Assembly (NCBI RefSeq): GCF_008001015.1
Contig: NZ_CP042862.1
Location: forward strand, 3,162,001-3,226,000
DNA: 64,000 nt
Direction of reading: 5' to 3'
From: Serinicoccus profundi
Lineage (GTDB): Bacteria; Actinomycetota; Actinomycetes; Actinomycetales; Dermatophilaceae
Positions 1 to 9,003 of the stretch are shown here, in pieces (within the stretch, counting starts at the first letter, position 1; each line of letters starts with the position of its first letter). The notes below the pieces were generated by a model that saw only the letters and a program-made list of their open reading frames with translations, searched no databases and was not told the DNA's origin. The position numbers were made by a program, and so were the translations under genes.

Positions 1-44
1 GCGGCGGGGCGTCAGGCCTCGATGTCGCGGGGTCCGACGGCGCG

Positions 45-66
45 GGCGGACGCGCGTCCGACCGCC
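45..66 (-). terminator. Possible terminator hairpin after the sortase gene
   Basis: A GC-rich inverted repeat (GGCGG, then ACGCGCGT, then CCG and CCGCC) lies 15 bases beyond the sortase stop codon. It could fold into a strong stem. There is no T tract, so factor-independent termination is only a possibility. The rest of bases 1-80 shows no supported gene. Confidence 0.35.
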
Positions 67-80
67 GCCGACGTCGCGTG

Positions 81-662
81 TCAGCCCTCGATCGCCTCGG
101 CGATGGCGACGAAGTTGGCCTTCTGCCCCCCGTCGCTGCGGGCACCGAGCGAGGGGTCGCAGGTGATGAGAGCGATCCTGGCCGTGTCCGCCTGGTCGCC
201 CCACACCGCGTCGCTGCGCTGCAGCCCCTCCTTGGAGATCTGCTGGGTCGAGGTGACGACGAACTCGCGGGTGCCGCCGTGGCCGTAGCCGACGGTGATG
301 ACCTCACCCTCGCTCACCTCGGCGAGGTCGTAGAACACGTCGGGTTCGTCGTAGTAGGTGACGTGCGCCGCGATCACGGCGGTCCCGACCTGACCGGGGA
401 CGACTCGCTCAGAACCGGCATACCAGATCGCCTCGCCCTGGTCGGGGTTGATGGTGCCCTGCGGGGTGAGCCCCTCGGGCGCGATCGGCTCCTCCTCGAG
501 CCCGGCGGACGGGACGCTCACCCAGGTCGGCGCTCCTGCTCCGTCGGCGTGGACGGGGCGGCCGTCAGTGCCCTGGATCGCCCCCACCGCCTGGACGGCG
601 AGCGCGCTGACCCCGAGCGTGCCCACCAGCAGGCCCGTGGGCAGCAGCAGACGGGCGTTCAC
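81..662 (-). CDS. Class F-like sortase
   Basis: A 193-residue cysteine transpeptidase expected to sit outside the membrane and join secreted proteins to the cell wall. An N-terminal hydrophobic segment (about residues 5-28) acts as membrane anchor. The catalytic His lies in AAHV (H100), the Cys in LITCDP (C168), and a likely catalytic Arg follows at R175. The short single-domain layout matches actinobacterial class F/E sortases. The start is GTG with GAGGA about 8 bases upstream. It lies 18 bases after a secreted protein gene with a C-terminal hydrophobic segment and basic tail, the usual sortase-substrate pairing. Confidence 0.82.
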   Translation of the reverse strand: MNARLLLPTGLLVGTLGVSALAVQAVGAIQGTDGRPVHADGAGAPTWVSVPSAGLEEEPIAPEGLTPQGTINPDQGEAIWYAGSERVVPGQVGTAVIAAHVTYYDEPDVFYDLAEVSEGEVITVGYGHGGTREFVVTSTQQISKEGLQRSDAVWGDQADTARIALITCDPSLGARSDGGQKANFVAIAEAIEG

Positions 663-680
663 GACAGGGTCCTCGCGGGC

Positions 681-1334
681 TCAGCTCTGGTCGCGCTGCG
701 GCTGGCGACGCAGGCCGACCGCGGCGGCGCCCGCACCGGCGACGGCCAGCACCGCACCACCGATGAGCAGCGGGGAGAGCCCGGCCTCACGCAGCGGACC
801 GTCGGTCTCGACGGCGGGCCCGGCAGCCTGCTCCTCCTCGGCAGCGGCGTCGTCCTCGGCGGCCTCGCCGTCCTGAGCGGCCTCGTCCTCGCCGTCGGAC
901 CCGCCCGCCTCGGTCTCCGGCGCGGCCTCCTCGTCGGCGGCGGCCTCCTCAGCGGCCTCCTCCTCCGGCGCGGGCGCCTCGGCATCAGCGGCGGCCGTGC
1001 CCTGGCAGAGGGTGATCTCGCGGATGATGGCGCCGCCCTCGCTGCCGTAGGTCTCGCCGTAGGCCGGGTCGGCGACCTCGACCGCACCCTCGTCGGAGGT
1101 GAGCGTCAGCGCGACCCACTCGTTGTCCCTGTCGAGGTATGGCCCGTGCACGGACTCGTCGAGGTACGTCGCGGTGGCGGTGCCCGGCATGGCCATGACG
1201 TCGCAGCGGACGTTGTCGTAGGTCTCGGCCAGCTGGTCCTCATCGGCGGCCAGGGCCGGGCTCGAGACGGCGAGGGCGGTGAGGGCTGCCGCACCGGCGG
1301 CGACGGTCAGCGTCCGCAGGGTCGTGGTGCTCAT
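681..1334 (-). CDS. Secreted protein with C-terminal anchor, probable sortase substrate
   Basis: A 217-residue exported protein. It has a clear Sec signal peptide (about residues 1-29, cleavage after ALA). A globular domain follows, then an Ala/Glu/Asp-rich stalk, a C-terminal hydrophobic helix and a basic tail (RRQ). Just before the helix is LREAG, a possible divergent LPxTG/LAxTG sorting signal. The ATG start at 1334 is chosen because GGAAAGGA lies upstream and the signal peptide begins there; a longer upstream start would add 30 residues without signal character. Function of the globular part is unknown. It is co-oriented with the sortase immediately downstream. Confidence 0.75.
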   Translation of the reverse strand: MSTTTLRTLTVAAGAAALTALAVSSPALAADEDQLAETYDNVRCDVMAMPGTATATYLDESVHGPYLDRDNEWVALTLTSDEGAVEVADPAYGETYGSEGGAIIREITLCQGTAAADAEAPAPEEEAAEEAAADEEAAPETEAGGSDGEDEAAQDGEAAEDDAAAEEEQAAGPAVETDGPLREAGLSPLLIGGAVLAVAGAGAAAVGLRRQPQRDQS

Positions 1335-1509
1335 CTGGAGTCCTTTCCGCAGGAACGCGGCATGGGCCGCGGGTGGGGTGGCGAGCGCCGGTCGACACCT
1401 GACCACACAGTTCACATCAGTCACATTCGACGCATCAGCACCATATCGATCCTTGGATGCACGCTGGACGTCCTCCGGCGGCGTGTCGCCGATCTGCGGG
1501 AGCCCGCGC

Positions 1510-3429
1510 TCAGCGCGCCCGGACGAGGGCGACGAGGGTGGCGCCCTCCTGCGGCAGGTGGCTGCGCGGCGTCACGACCGTGGCCACCCCCTCCTGCACG
1601 AGGAACATCAGGACGGCGTCGGGCTCGCGCTCGCGGAAGTCGTCGAGCGTGTGCTGCGACGTGAGCTTCGTGCGGCGCACCCGCATACCCTCCCGGGTCG
1701 CGGCATCCAGCTCCGGCGCCGACATCGGCGGCGAGAAGGCGACCCGTGCGGTGAGCTTGCTCGCCGTCTGCTGCTTGGCCTTGGCCTCCGACGTGCCGCC
1801 CGAGCCGCTGGCGTTCTCCCGGTCCCGCGGGCGGGACCGCTGCGGCAGCGGCTCGCCCTGGCGACGCAGCTGGTAGGTGTTGGCCCCTCCCAGCGCGTGC
1901 CCGAACTCACGCGCTGCGGTCGAGTTGGTGTCGTCGTCGTGGGTGGCCGCGACGAGCGACCCGAGACCGGCGAGCTCCATGTCCTCGACGGCATACTCCG
2001 ACAGGATGTGCGTCCGCTCCACCTTGAGCCCGGCCATCCGGGCCTGCGCCACCTCGCCGGAGGCGAGCGAGACGAGCAGGGTCGGGACCTTGAGCTCCCC
2101 CAGCACCCCGGCGGCCTGCCGCGCCCAGACCGGCGCGCCGGCGAAGAGGACACCGTTGGGCGTCGTCGTCGCCAGCCCGAGGCGCTCGGCGAGCCGACCC
2201 ACGCCCAGGCCGTAGATCGCGACGGTGACGACGATCGTCACGAAGACCAGGGGCACGAGGTCGGCGGAGGCGAGCAGGAGCTGCTCCAGCCGCTCGGCCG
2301 ACGCCTCCAGCGCCAGGGTCTCCTGCGGGGTCTCCCCGCCGAGCGCGGCCAGCTCGCGCGCCTCGTCCGTGGCGTGCTCGATCTCGAGGGCGAAGACGCT
2401 GGTCACGGCGGCGGCCACGATGCCGCGCGGCGCCATGAAGGCCAGCAGCGTGCGCTCCTCACGCGTCGCCTCGGTGCCCAGCAGGCCGAGGAAGACCGAC
2501 GCCGGGCGCACCACGAGCAGCAGGAGCACCACGAAGATGAGGGCGGTCGGCGCCACGGCGACCACCTCCGCCGGGCTGACCCGCCCCGCGAGGAGCACGA
2601 AGAGCGCCCCGACGATGAGCACCTGCAGGTGCTCCTTGAACTCCCGCACGTGCTCCAGCCGGAGCCCGGGCCGGTTGGCGAGGTAGATCCCCAGCATGGT
2701 CACCGTGAGCAGCCCGCTCTCGGGCTCGAGCTCGTTGGAGATGACGAGCGAGCCGACCGCGACGGCCAAAAAGGTCACGCCCTCGAGGAAGTCCGGGATG
2801 AGGTGGCGGCGCATCGCGACCTCCAGCAGCACGCCGAAGACCAGGGTGAGCACGGTGGCGACGAGGATCGTGCGGCCGAGGGTGATCGCGGCCGTCGCGA
2901 GCGCGCCGTCCGGGCCGCCCACGATGATCGCCTGGAAGACGAGGACCGCGAGGATCGCGCCGATCGGGTCGACGACGATCCCCTCCCACCGCAGCATCGA
3001 GGACACCCGGCGGGTCGGTCGCAGCTGGCGGATGATGGGGGCGATGACGGTCGGGCCGGTGACCACGAGCAGGGCGCCGATGAGCAGCGCGAGCTGCCAC
3101 TCCAGGCCGGCGACCACCCCCGCCGCGGTCGCCAGCACCCAGGCGAGCAGCACGGTCACCGAGCACAGCCTGATCACGGCGCTGCTCAGCCCGCGCAGCT
3201 CGCGGAAGCGCAGCGACAGCGAGCCCTCGAAGAGGATGACGCCGACGCTGAGGTTGACCCCGGCGAAGAGCAGGTCCCGGCCCAGCACGGTCTCCGGGCT
3301 GACCCACTGGCCGAGCCCGAAGCCGGCGACCAGCAGCAGCAGGATCGAGGGGACCCGCAGCCGGTATGCCGCGAGCTGGCACACGATGGCGACCCCGAGC
3401 ACGAGGGCGAGGTAGGGCGCGGGAGTCAC
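1510..3429 (-). CDS. CPA1-family cation:proton antiporter with nucleotide-binding C-terminal domain
   Basis: A 639-residue membrane protein. Residues about 1-400 form 12 or so hydrophobic helices of the Na+(K+)/H+ exchanger fold, with the core motif GPTVIAPI and the conserved VVDPIGA stretch. Residues about 415-520 look like a Rossmann-type RCK/TrkA_N domain, but its Gly-rich loop is degenerate (FAGAPVWARQ). The last about 60 residues resemble a TrkA_C module. It probably exchanges monovalent cations for protons and is gated by a nucleotide. The start is GTG. It is transcribed away from the plus-strand gene at 3576. Confidence 0.85.
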   Translation of the reverse strand: MTPAPYLALVLGVAIVCQLAAYRLRVPSILLLLVAGFGLGQWVSPETVLGRDLLFAGVNLSVGVILFEGSLSLRFRELRGLSSAVIRLCSVTVLLAWVLATAAGVVAGLEWQLALLIGALLVVTGPTVIAPIIRQLRPTRRVSSMLRWEGIVVDPIGAILAVLVFQAIIVGGPDGALATAAITLGRTILVATVLTLVFGVLLEVAMRRHLIPDFLEGVTFLAVAVGSLVISNELEPESGLLTVTMLGIYLANRPGLRLEHVREFKEHLQVLIVGALFVLLAGRVSPAEVVAVAPTALIFVVLLLLVVRPASVFLGLLGTEATREERTLLAFMAPRGIVAAAVTSVFALEIEHATDEARELAALGGETPQETLALEASAERLEQLLLASADLVPLVFVTIVVTVAIYGLGVGRLAERLGLATTTPNGVLFAGAPVWARQAAGVLGELKVPTLLVSLASGEVAQARMAGLKVERTHILSEYAVEDMELAGLGSLVAATHDDDTNSTAAREFGHALGGANTYQLRRQGEPLPQRSRPRDRENASGSGGTSEAKAKQQTASKLTARVAFSPPMSAPELDAATREGMRVRRTKLTSQHTLDDFREREPDAVLMFLVQEGVATVVTPRSHLPQEGATLVALVRAR

Positions 3430-3459
3430 CCGCGCCAGTGTGCCAGCAACGTGATGGCT

Positions 3460-3536
3460 GCCCGGGGCGGCGGGGGCGTTGGGCGGCCCGGGGCGGCGGG
3501 GCGTTGGGCGGCCCGGGGCGGCGGGGCGTTGACGAT
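3460..3536. repeat. 25-26 bp G-rich tandem repeat, three units
   Basis: Three near-identical units beginning GCCCGGGGCGGCGGGG and ending CGTTGGGCG lie head to tail between the divergent antiporter and coiled-coil genes. The third unit decays into GACGATGGGC. They occupy the shared promoter interval. Confidence 0.8.
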
Positions 3537-3563
3537 GGGCGGCGGGAGGGCACGGCGCGTCAC

Positions 3564-3569
3564 TAGCCT
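3564..3569 (+). promoter_or_regulatory. -10 box for a probable leaderless transcript
   Basis: TAGCCT is followed by six bases and then the ATG at 3576. There is no Shine-Dalgarno sequence. The same spacing recurs before several other genes in this window. Confidence 0.5.
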
Positions 3570-3575
3570 GGGGCG

Positions 3576-4703
3576 ATGGAGGAGCTGTCGGCGCAGGAAG
3601 CGCTGCGCGCGGCGGTGGACGCGGTGTATGCCGTCGCCCCCGCCGACTTCGTCGCCACGCGCAAGGAGTGGGTCGGGCGGGCGCGGGCGGCGGGGCACCG
3701 CGACACGGCCAAGGAGATCGGTGGGCTGCGCAAGCCGAGCGTGTCGGCAGCCGCGGTCAACGCGCTGGTGCGGGCCGAGGACCCGGTGCTCGACCGCCTG
3801 CGCGACGTCGGCACCCGGCTGCGACACGCCCAGTCGGCGATGGACGCCGCACGGATGACGGAGATGCGCGGGGAGCGGGACGCGGTCCTCGCCGACTGGG
3901 TCGCGGCCGCCCGTCGGCACGCTCCGGGTCCGCTCGCCGCGAGCACCGAGGCCGAGGTGCGGGACACCGCCGTGGCCGCGCTCGCGGATGCCCGCGCGAG
4001 CGACATCGTGCTCAGCGGGTCGTTGACCCGGGCGCTGGCTTACAGCGGCTTCGGCGAGGTCGACGTCGCGGACGCCGTCGCGCGCACGAGCACCGGGGTC
4101 GTCCTCACCCGCATCGAGGGCGGCGCGGCCAGGGGCCGCTCCAAGGCCGGGAAGGACGCGGCTGCGGTGTCCACCACCGACGCCGAGTCCAGGACGCGAG
4201 CGGGGTCGGCGGCCGGGGAGGACGCGGGCGAGGGCGGCAAGGGCAGTCGCAGTGCCGAAAACAGCGCTGCTGGAGGCGAGGACGAGGCTGAGGACGCCTC
4301 CGGAGGCAGGCATGAGGTCCACGACGAGGCGAGCGAGCACGGGGACGCCGCCGAGCCGGACGACACGAGCGAGGTCGGCTCCCGTGACGCGCACGAGGCG
4401 GAGGTGGAGCGGCTCCGCGAGGAGCTGGAGTCCGCCGAGGCGCAGGTGAGCACGGCCCGGGAGGCCAGGCGGGAGACGGAGGCCGTGGCCCGTCGGCGAC
4501 AGGACGACGTGGACATCGCGGCCGCAGGGGTGGAGCAGGCCCGGCGGCTGCTGGCTCAGGCCGAGCGCCATGCCGCGACGGCTCAGGACCGGCTCGACCA
4601 GGCGCAGGCGGAGCAGGACGAGGCGGACCGAACGCTCGAGGACGCCCGCAGCGCCCGCGACACCGGCCGACGTCAGCTGGAGGAGGCCCAGGACGCCGGG
4701 TGA
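3576..4703 (+). CDS. Hypothetical coiled-coil protein
   Basis: A 375-residue soluble protein. Residues 1-170 are alpha-helical and include a conserved-looking RKEWVGRARAAGHRDTAKEI stretch. The middle (about 180-265) is low-complexity and rich in Ser, Ala, Glu and Asp. Residues about 270-375 have strong heptad character (Ala, Glu, Arg, Gln) and should form a long coiled coil. Proteins of this layout are known in Actinomycetota without an assigned function. The start follows a TAnnnT box by six bases. No operon partner is apparent; the next gene is convergent. Confidence 0.75.
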   Translation: MEELSAQEALRAAVDAVYAVAPADFVATRKEWVGRARAAGHRDTAKEIGGLRKPSVSAAAVNALVRAEDPVLDRLRDVGTRLRHAQSAMDAARMTEMRGERDAVLADWVAAARRHAPGPLAASTEAEVRDTAVAALADARASDIVLSGSLTRALAYSGFGEVDVADAVARTSTGVVLTRIEGGAARGRSKAGKDAAAVSTTDAESRTRAGSAAGEDAGEGGKGSRSAENSAAGGEDEAEDASGGRHEVHDEASEHGDAAEPDDTSEVGSRDAHEAEVERLREELESAEAQVSTAREARRETEAVARRRQDDVDIAAAGVEQARRLLAQAERHAATAQDRLDQAQAEQDEADRTLEDARSARDTGRRQLEEAQDAG

Positions 4704-4764
4704 GCGGATGCCTGGGAGGGCCAGGAGACGTCAGCCCGCTTCGATGGGGGCCCACCCGACCCGC

Positions 4765-5002
4765 GACCGTGGTGGCTCCAGGTCGCTCTGGCGACCCGCG
4801 CCCACCACACAGGGCGCACCGCCACCCCGAGCGGCCCCTTCCTGGCAGCCCTCCCCTGGGACCGTGGTGGCTACAGGTCGCTCTGGCGACCCACAGGCAC
4901 CACACAGCGTGGCACCGCTACCCAGAGCGGACTCCTCCTCGGAGCCCTCCCCTGGGACCGTGGTGGGTACAGGTCGCTCTGGCGACCCGCGCTCACCACA
5001 CA
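4765..5002. repeat. Array A: three copies of a 47-bp palindromic element, period about 95 bp
   Basis: The 322-base gap 4704-5025 holds no gene. It contains three 47-bp elements at 4765-4811, 4860-4906 and 4956-5002. Each has nested inverted repeats: GTGGTGG pairs with CCACCAC at the ends, and GGTCGC pairs with GCGACC inside. The roughly 48-bp linkers are also related to each other. The array lies between the convergent 3' ends of the coiled-coil gene and bioY, so it may act as a bidirectional terminator. Confidence 0.85.
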
Positions 5003-5025
5003 GGGCGATCCCGGCACCCCGGGGC

Positions 5026-5634
5026 TCAGTCGCGGCTGGAGTCCAGGCGCCGCACGATGGCCCACGCGGCGGGGAAGATCGCGGCGGCGATGGCGGCCTT
5101 GATGAGGCCCGGCACGATGAAGGGCGTGATGCCAGCAGCGGCGATGGCAGCCGGGTCGGTCATGTTGAGGACGCTCGCCATGTAGGGGACACCCACGAGG
5201 AAGGGCGCGGCCGTGGCGAGCAGGAAGCCGACCATGGCCAGCCCCACGTGCCGGTCCCAGGCGCGCTCGGCGGCCCACCCGGCGATGGCCGCCGCGGCGA
5301 CGAAGCCGACGATGAAACCGAAGGACGGCTGAGCGAGGTAGGCCGGCCCCCCGCCGCCGGCGAAGATCGGCGCCCCGGCGAGGCCGGCAACCAGGTAGGT
5401 CGTCAGGGCCGCAGCGCCCCGGCGCATCCCGAGCGCGGAGCCGACGAGCATCACGCCGAGGGTCTGCCCGGTGATCGGGACGGGCCCGATGCGGAACTCC
5501 ACGAGAGCGAGCAGCGACACCACGACCACACCACCGGCGACCAGACCGATATCGGTGAGGACGCCCCGCCGCGGCAGCAGCCGGTCGGCCAGGACGAGGG
5601 AGGAGCTGTGGGACGAGGCGGGGACGGTCGACAT
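5026..5634 (-). CDS. bioY: Biotin transporter BioY
   Basis: A 202-residue integral membrane protein with about six helices, the biotin-binding S component of an energy-coupling-factor transporter. The family signature is clear: the GPVPITGQTLGVMLVGSALG segment followed by GAAALTTYLVAGLAGAPIFAGG. No BioM/BioN genes are adjacent, so it probably uses a shared ECF module elsewhere or works alone. The ATG at 5634 is chosen because the family's first helix begins soon after; a longer start at 5817 adds 61 residues of non-membrane sequence. CATTCT lies seven bases upstream of the ATG, consistent with a leaderless message. Confidence 0.9.
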   Translation of the reverse strand: MSTVPASSHSSSLVLADRLLPRRGVLTDIGLVAGGVVVVSLLALVEFRIGPVPITGQTLGVMLVGSALGMRRGAAALTTYLVAGLAGAPIFAGGGGPAYLAQPSFGFIVGFVAAAAIAGWAAERAWDRHVGLAMVGFLLATAAPFLVGVPYMASVLNMTDPAAIAAAGITPFIVPGLIKAAIAAAIFPAAWAIVRRLDSSRD

Positions 5635-5882
5635 GGCGCACAGAATGCCACAGCCCGGCCCGACCCGTCGGTCCCCACCCGACCCGGCCCACCACCCCGA
5701 CGGCACGGGCGCACACCTCACCACCACCGCAGCGGCGCCGACCCCCCACTGCCTCACCCCGCTCCCCCGGCGCGACTGGCACCGAGGTGACGTGACGTCA
5801 TACCCTGGGACACGCATCGGCGCCGGTCACCGCCCTCGGGTGGCCGGCGCACTGTCGTTCCCACCCCTGCGAAGGACACCCC

Positions 5883-6902
5883 ATGAAGATCGGCCTGCTG
5901 ACCTCAGGCGGCGACTGCCCCGGACTCAACGCCGTCATCCGCGGCGTGGTGCTCAAGGGCGACCGGATCTACGAGCACGAGTTCGTGGGGATCAAGGACG
6001 GCTTCCGCGGCCTGGTCGAGGACGACATCATCACCCTGCCGCGCAAGCGGGTGCGGGGTCTCTCCAAGGTCGGCGGCACCATCCTGGGCACCTCCCGGAT
6101 CAGCCCGATCCGCACCGGCGGCATCGGCCGGGTCAAGGAGGTCATGGACAAGCACGAGATCGACGCGCTCGTGACCATCGGCGGCGAGGGCACGCTCACC
6201 GTCGCCCGGATGTTCCACGACGAGGGCATCAACGTCGTCGGCGTGCCCAAGACGATCGACAACGACCTGTCGGCCACCGACCGCACCTTCGGCTTCGACA
6301 CGGCCGTGTCCATCGCGACCGAGTCCATCGACCGGCTGCGCACCACCGGCGAGGCGCACTCGCGCTGCATGGTCGTCGAGGTCATGGGTCGCCACGTCGG
6401 CTGGATCGCCCTGCACGCGGGGATCGCCAGCGGCGCGCACGCCATCCTCGTCCCCGAGGTGCCGGTCACCCCCGAGCAGCTGTGCGAGTGGGTCCAGAAC
6501 GCCATGGACCGCGGCCGCGCACCGACGATCGTCGTCGCCGAGGGCTTCACCTTCGCCGGTGACGAGCAGGTGGCCAGCGACCGGGTCGACGGCTTCGGCC
6601 GCCCGCTGCTGGGCGGCATCGGCGAGCGGGTGACCCGCATGGTCGAGGAGCGGACCGGCATCGAGACCCGCAACACCACCCTCGGCCACCTGCAGCGCGG
6701 CGGCGTGCCGAGCTCCTACGACCGGGTGCTCGCCACGCGTTTCGGCACCGCCGCCATCGACTCCGTCAGCGCCAAGAAGTGGGGCACGATGGTCGCCCTG
6801 CAGGGCATGGACATCGTCAACGTCAACCTGCGCGACGCCACGAGCGAGATCAAGACCGTCCCCCGCGACCAGTGGGACGAAGCCGCGATCATGTTCGGCT
6901 GA
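5883..6902 (+). CDS. pfkA: 6-phosphofructokinase
   Basis: A 339-residue group III phosphofructokinase that phosphorylates fructose 6-phosphate in glycolysis. The N-terminal phosphate loop LTSGGDCPGLNAVIRG, the GGEGT motif (residues 100-104) and PKTIDND (122-128) are visible. A Gly at the first specificity position (G103) and a Lys at the second (K123) is the combination seen in ATP-dependent actinobacterial enzymes; PPi-dependent ones carry Asp at the first. The start has GAAGGA upstream. The stop overlaps the end of the convergent HAD gene by 14 bases. Confidence 0.95.
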   Translation: MKIGLLTSGGDCPGLNAVIRGVVLKGDRIYEHEFVGIKDGFRGLVEDDIITLPRKRVRGLSKVGGTILGTSRISPIRTGGIGRVKEVMDKHEIDALVTIGGEGTLTVARMFHDEGINVVGVPKTIDNDLSATDRTFGFDTAVSIATESIDRLRTTGEAHSRCMVVEVMGRHVGWIALHAGIASGAHAILVPEVPVTPEQLCEWVQNAMDRGRAPTIVVAEGFTFAGDEQVASDRVDGFGRPLLGGIGERVTRMVEERTGIETRNTTLGHLQRGGVPSSYDRVLATRFGTAAIDSVSAKKWGTMVALQGMDIVNVNLRDATSEIKTVPRDQWDEAAIMFG

Positions 6903-7569
6903 CCGCCCGCAGGGAGGGCAGCAACTGGTCCAGTGAGGTGATGCGGGGGACGTCGGTGTCCGTATGCCTCCCGTCCGGGTCGAAGAGCAGCGCCTGCAGC
7001 CCAGCAGCCAGGGCTCCGCGGACATCCTTCTCCAGCGAGTCCCCCACCATGAGCACCTCCTGAGCGGCAACGCGCAACCGCGAGACCGCGGCAGCGAAGG
7101 CCCGCGGATCCGGCTTGCCGGCCGGCAGTGCTGACGAGGCGACCAGGACGTCCACCCGCCGCGACAGCCCAAACGCGTCGAGCTTGCGTCTCTGCTGGTC
7201 CTCGTCCCCGTTGGTCAGGATCCCCACCCTGAGGCCAGCCGCGCGGACCCGGGTCAGCGCAGCAACGGCGCCGGGCAGGAGCGCCCAGCCTGCTTCATAC
7301 CGCTCGAGGTAGCGACCGAAGACCGCATCGGCCGCCTCATCGGACAGGTCCAGACCCAGGAAATCGTGCACCCTCGCCCGCCGCTGCTCCTGGAAGGTGC
7401 ATTCGCGCCGCTGGTAGCGGGCGTAGTGCCGCTCGGCGATGGCATCCCACCGGTCCATCACCCCGGCTCCGGTGACTCCCTGCTCCGCAGCCCAGGGCAC
7501 CACCGCAGCCCGCATGGCGGAGCGCTGGTCGATCAGCGTGTCGTCGAGGTCGAAGAGTACGGCGCGCAT
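6889..7569 (-). CDS. HAD-family hydrolase
   Basis: A 226-residue haloacid-dehalogenase phosphatase. Motif I is FDLDDTLID near residue 5, motif II LTNGD, motif III a Lys in GKPDPRAF, and motif IV MVGDS followed by DVRGA. A helical cap domain lies between motifs I and II, as in the subfamily IA phosphatases. The substrate is not evident. The start at 7569 puts motif I at the N terminus as the family requires; a longer start at 7629 is unlikely. It converges on and overlaps the pfkA 3' end. Confidence 0.88.
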   Translation of the reverse strand: MRAVLFDLDDTLIDQRSAMRAAVVPWAAEQGVTGAGVMDRWDAIAERHYARYQRRECTFQEQRRARVHDFLGLDLSDEAADAVFGRYLERYEAGWALLPGAVAALTRVRAAGLRVGILTNGDEDQQRRKLDAFGLSRRVDVLVASSALPAGKPDPRAFAAAVSRLRVAAQEVLMVGDSLEKDVRGALAAGLQALLFDPDGRHTDTDVPRITSLDQLLPSLRAVSRT

Positions 7570-7692
7570 GCGGTGATCCTGGCAGGTTGGCCGATCGTGC
7601 CGACGACACGCCCGCCCGGAGCGGCTCACCTGTTCACGTGCGCGACTGAGCCGGCCCCATGCGGCGTGTCCCCGGGCATCATGAACCCCGCC

Positions 7693-7698
7693 TAGGAT
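7693..7698 (+). promoter_or_regulatory. -10 box for a probable leaderless ilvA transcript
   Basis: TAGGAT, six bases, then the ilvA ATG at 7705. No ribosome-binding sequence is seen between them. Confidence 0.5.
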
Positions 7699-7704
7699 CC
7701 AGGT

Positions 7705-8979
7705 ATGTCGTCCCTCCCGTCAGTCTCCGCTGGCTCGGCGCTGCCCTCGGCGGCGGACATCGAGGACGCGGCGGAGCGCATCGCGGGCCGGGTCAGCCGC
7801 ACCCCCCTCACGCGCAGCGTCCGGCTGTCCGAGGAGACCGGTGCGACCGTCTGGCTCAAGCGGGAGGACCAGCAACCGGTCCGGTCCTACAAGGGCCGGG
7901 GGGCCGCCAACCTCATCGCCCAGCTCGACAGCGAGCAGATCTGGGCGGGCGTCGTCTGCGCCAGCGCCGGCAACCACGCGCAGGGTGTCGCGCACGCCTG
8001 CGCCACGCTCGGCGTCAACGCCCGGATCTACCTCCCCGCCAACACCCCCCGGCAGAAGCGGGACCGCGTGGCGAGCATCGGCGGCGACTGGGTCGAGGTG
8101 GTCGTGGGGGGCCGGACCTACGACGAGGCGGCTGCGGCGGCCCTCGCCGACGTCGAGCGGACCGGCGCCACCCTCGTCCCGGCCTTCGACCACCCGCACA
8201 CCATCGCCGGTCAGGGCACGATCGCCCGCGAGATTAGCGAGGACCTCCCCGACCCGCCGGACGTCGTGGTCGTGCCCTGCGGCGGCGGTGGGCTGCTCGC
8301 GGGGTGCCTGACGTGGTTCGGCGAGCACGCCCCGGGCGTCAAGGTCGTCGCCGCCGAGCCGGCCGGGGCGGCCAGCATGATGGCCGCCACCCATGCCGGT
8401 GAGCCGGTCGCCCTGCCCGAGATCGACCGGTTCGTCGACGGCGCCGCGGTGCAGAAGGTCGGGACGCACACCTTCGAGGTGGTGCGACGGCATACCCCCG
8501 CGCTCGTGGCCGTCCCCGAGGGCCGCATCTGCACCGAGATGATCCGGCTCTACCAGAGCGACGGGATCATCGCCGAGCCCGCCGGGGCGCTCGCGGCGGC
8601 GGCGCTGGAGTCCCTCGGCGACCTGAGCGGGCAGACCGTCGTCGTCGTGGTGTCCGGCGGCAACAACGACCTGCTGCGCTACCCCGAGGTGATGGAGCGC
8701 TCGCTCATCCACGAGGGGCTCAAGCACTACTTCCTCGTCGACTTCCCGCAGGAGCCGGGGATGCTGCGGCAGTTCCTCAACGAGGTGCTCGGGCCGGACG
8801 ACGACATCGCGCTGTTCGAGTACGTCAAGCGCAACAACCGCGAGACCGGGCCCGCCCTCGTGGGCATCGAGCTCGGTGCGCGGGAGGACCTCGCGCCCCT
8901 GCTCGAGCGGATGGACGCCAGCTCGATGCAGATCGAGCCGATCCAGCCCGACAGCCCGCTCTTCCGCTTCATCCTCTGA
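7705..8979 (+). CDS. ilvA: Threonine ammonia-lyase (biosynthetic-type)
   Basis: A 424-residue PLP enzyme converting threonine to 2-oxobutanoate and ammonia, the first committed step of isoleucine synthesis. The PLP lysine lies in VRSYKGRGA and the phosphate-binding loop is CGGGGLLAG. ASAGNHAQGVA is the substrate-binding loop. A single ACT-like domain follows at about residues 340-424 (YFLVDFPQEPGMLRQFL), giving the short actinobacterial/Bacillus-type form rather than the two-ACT E. coli form. It probably responds to isoleucine or valine. It stands alone, with a convergent gene downstream. Confidence 0.93.
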   Translation: MSSLPSVSAGSALPSAADIEDAAERIAGRVSRTPLTRSVRLSEETGATVWLKREDQQPVRSYKGRGAANLIAQLDSEQIWAGVVCASAGNHAQGVAHACATLGVNARIYLPANTPRQKRDRVASIGGDWVEVVVGGRTYDEAAAAALADVERTGATLVPAFDHPHTIAGQGTIAREISEDLPDPPDVVVVPCGGGGLLAGCLTWFGEHAPGVKVVAAEPAGAASMMAATHAGEPVALPEIDRFVDGAAVQKVGTHTFEVVRRHTPALVAVPEGRICTEMIRLYQSDGIIAEPAGALAAAALESLGDLSGQTVVVVVSGGNNDLLRYPEVMERSLIHEGLKHYFLVDFPQEPGMLRQFLNEVLGPDDDIALFEYVKRNNRETGPALVGIELGAREDLAPLLERMDASSMQIEPIQPDSPLFRFIL

Positions 8980-9003
8980 GCGGGGCCCGCAGCGCCGGGC
9001 GTC

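Noticed and set aside
5883-6902. PPi-dependent phosphofructokinase
   Set aside because: The PKTIDND motif is shared with PPi enzymes, but the first specificity position is Gly (GGEGT) rather than Asp, so ATP use is predicted.
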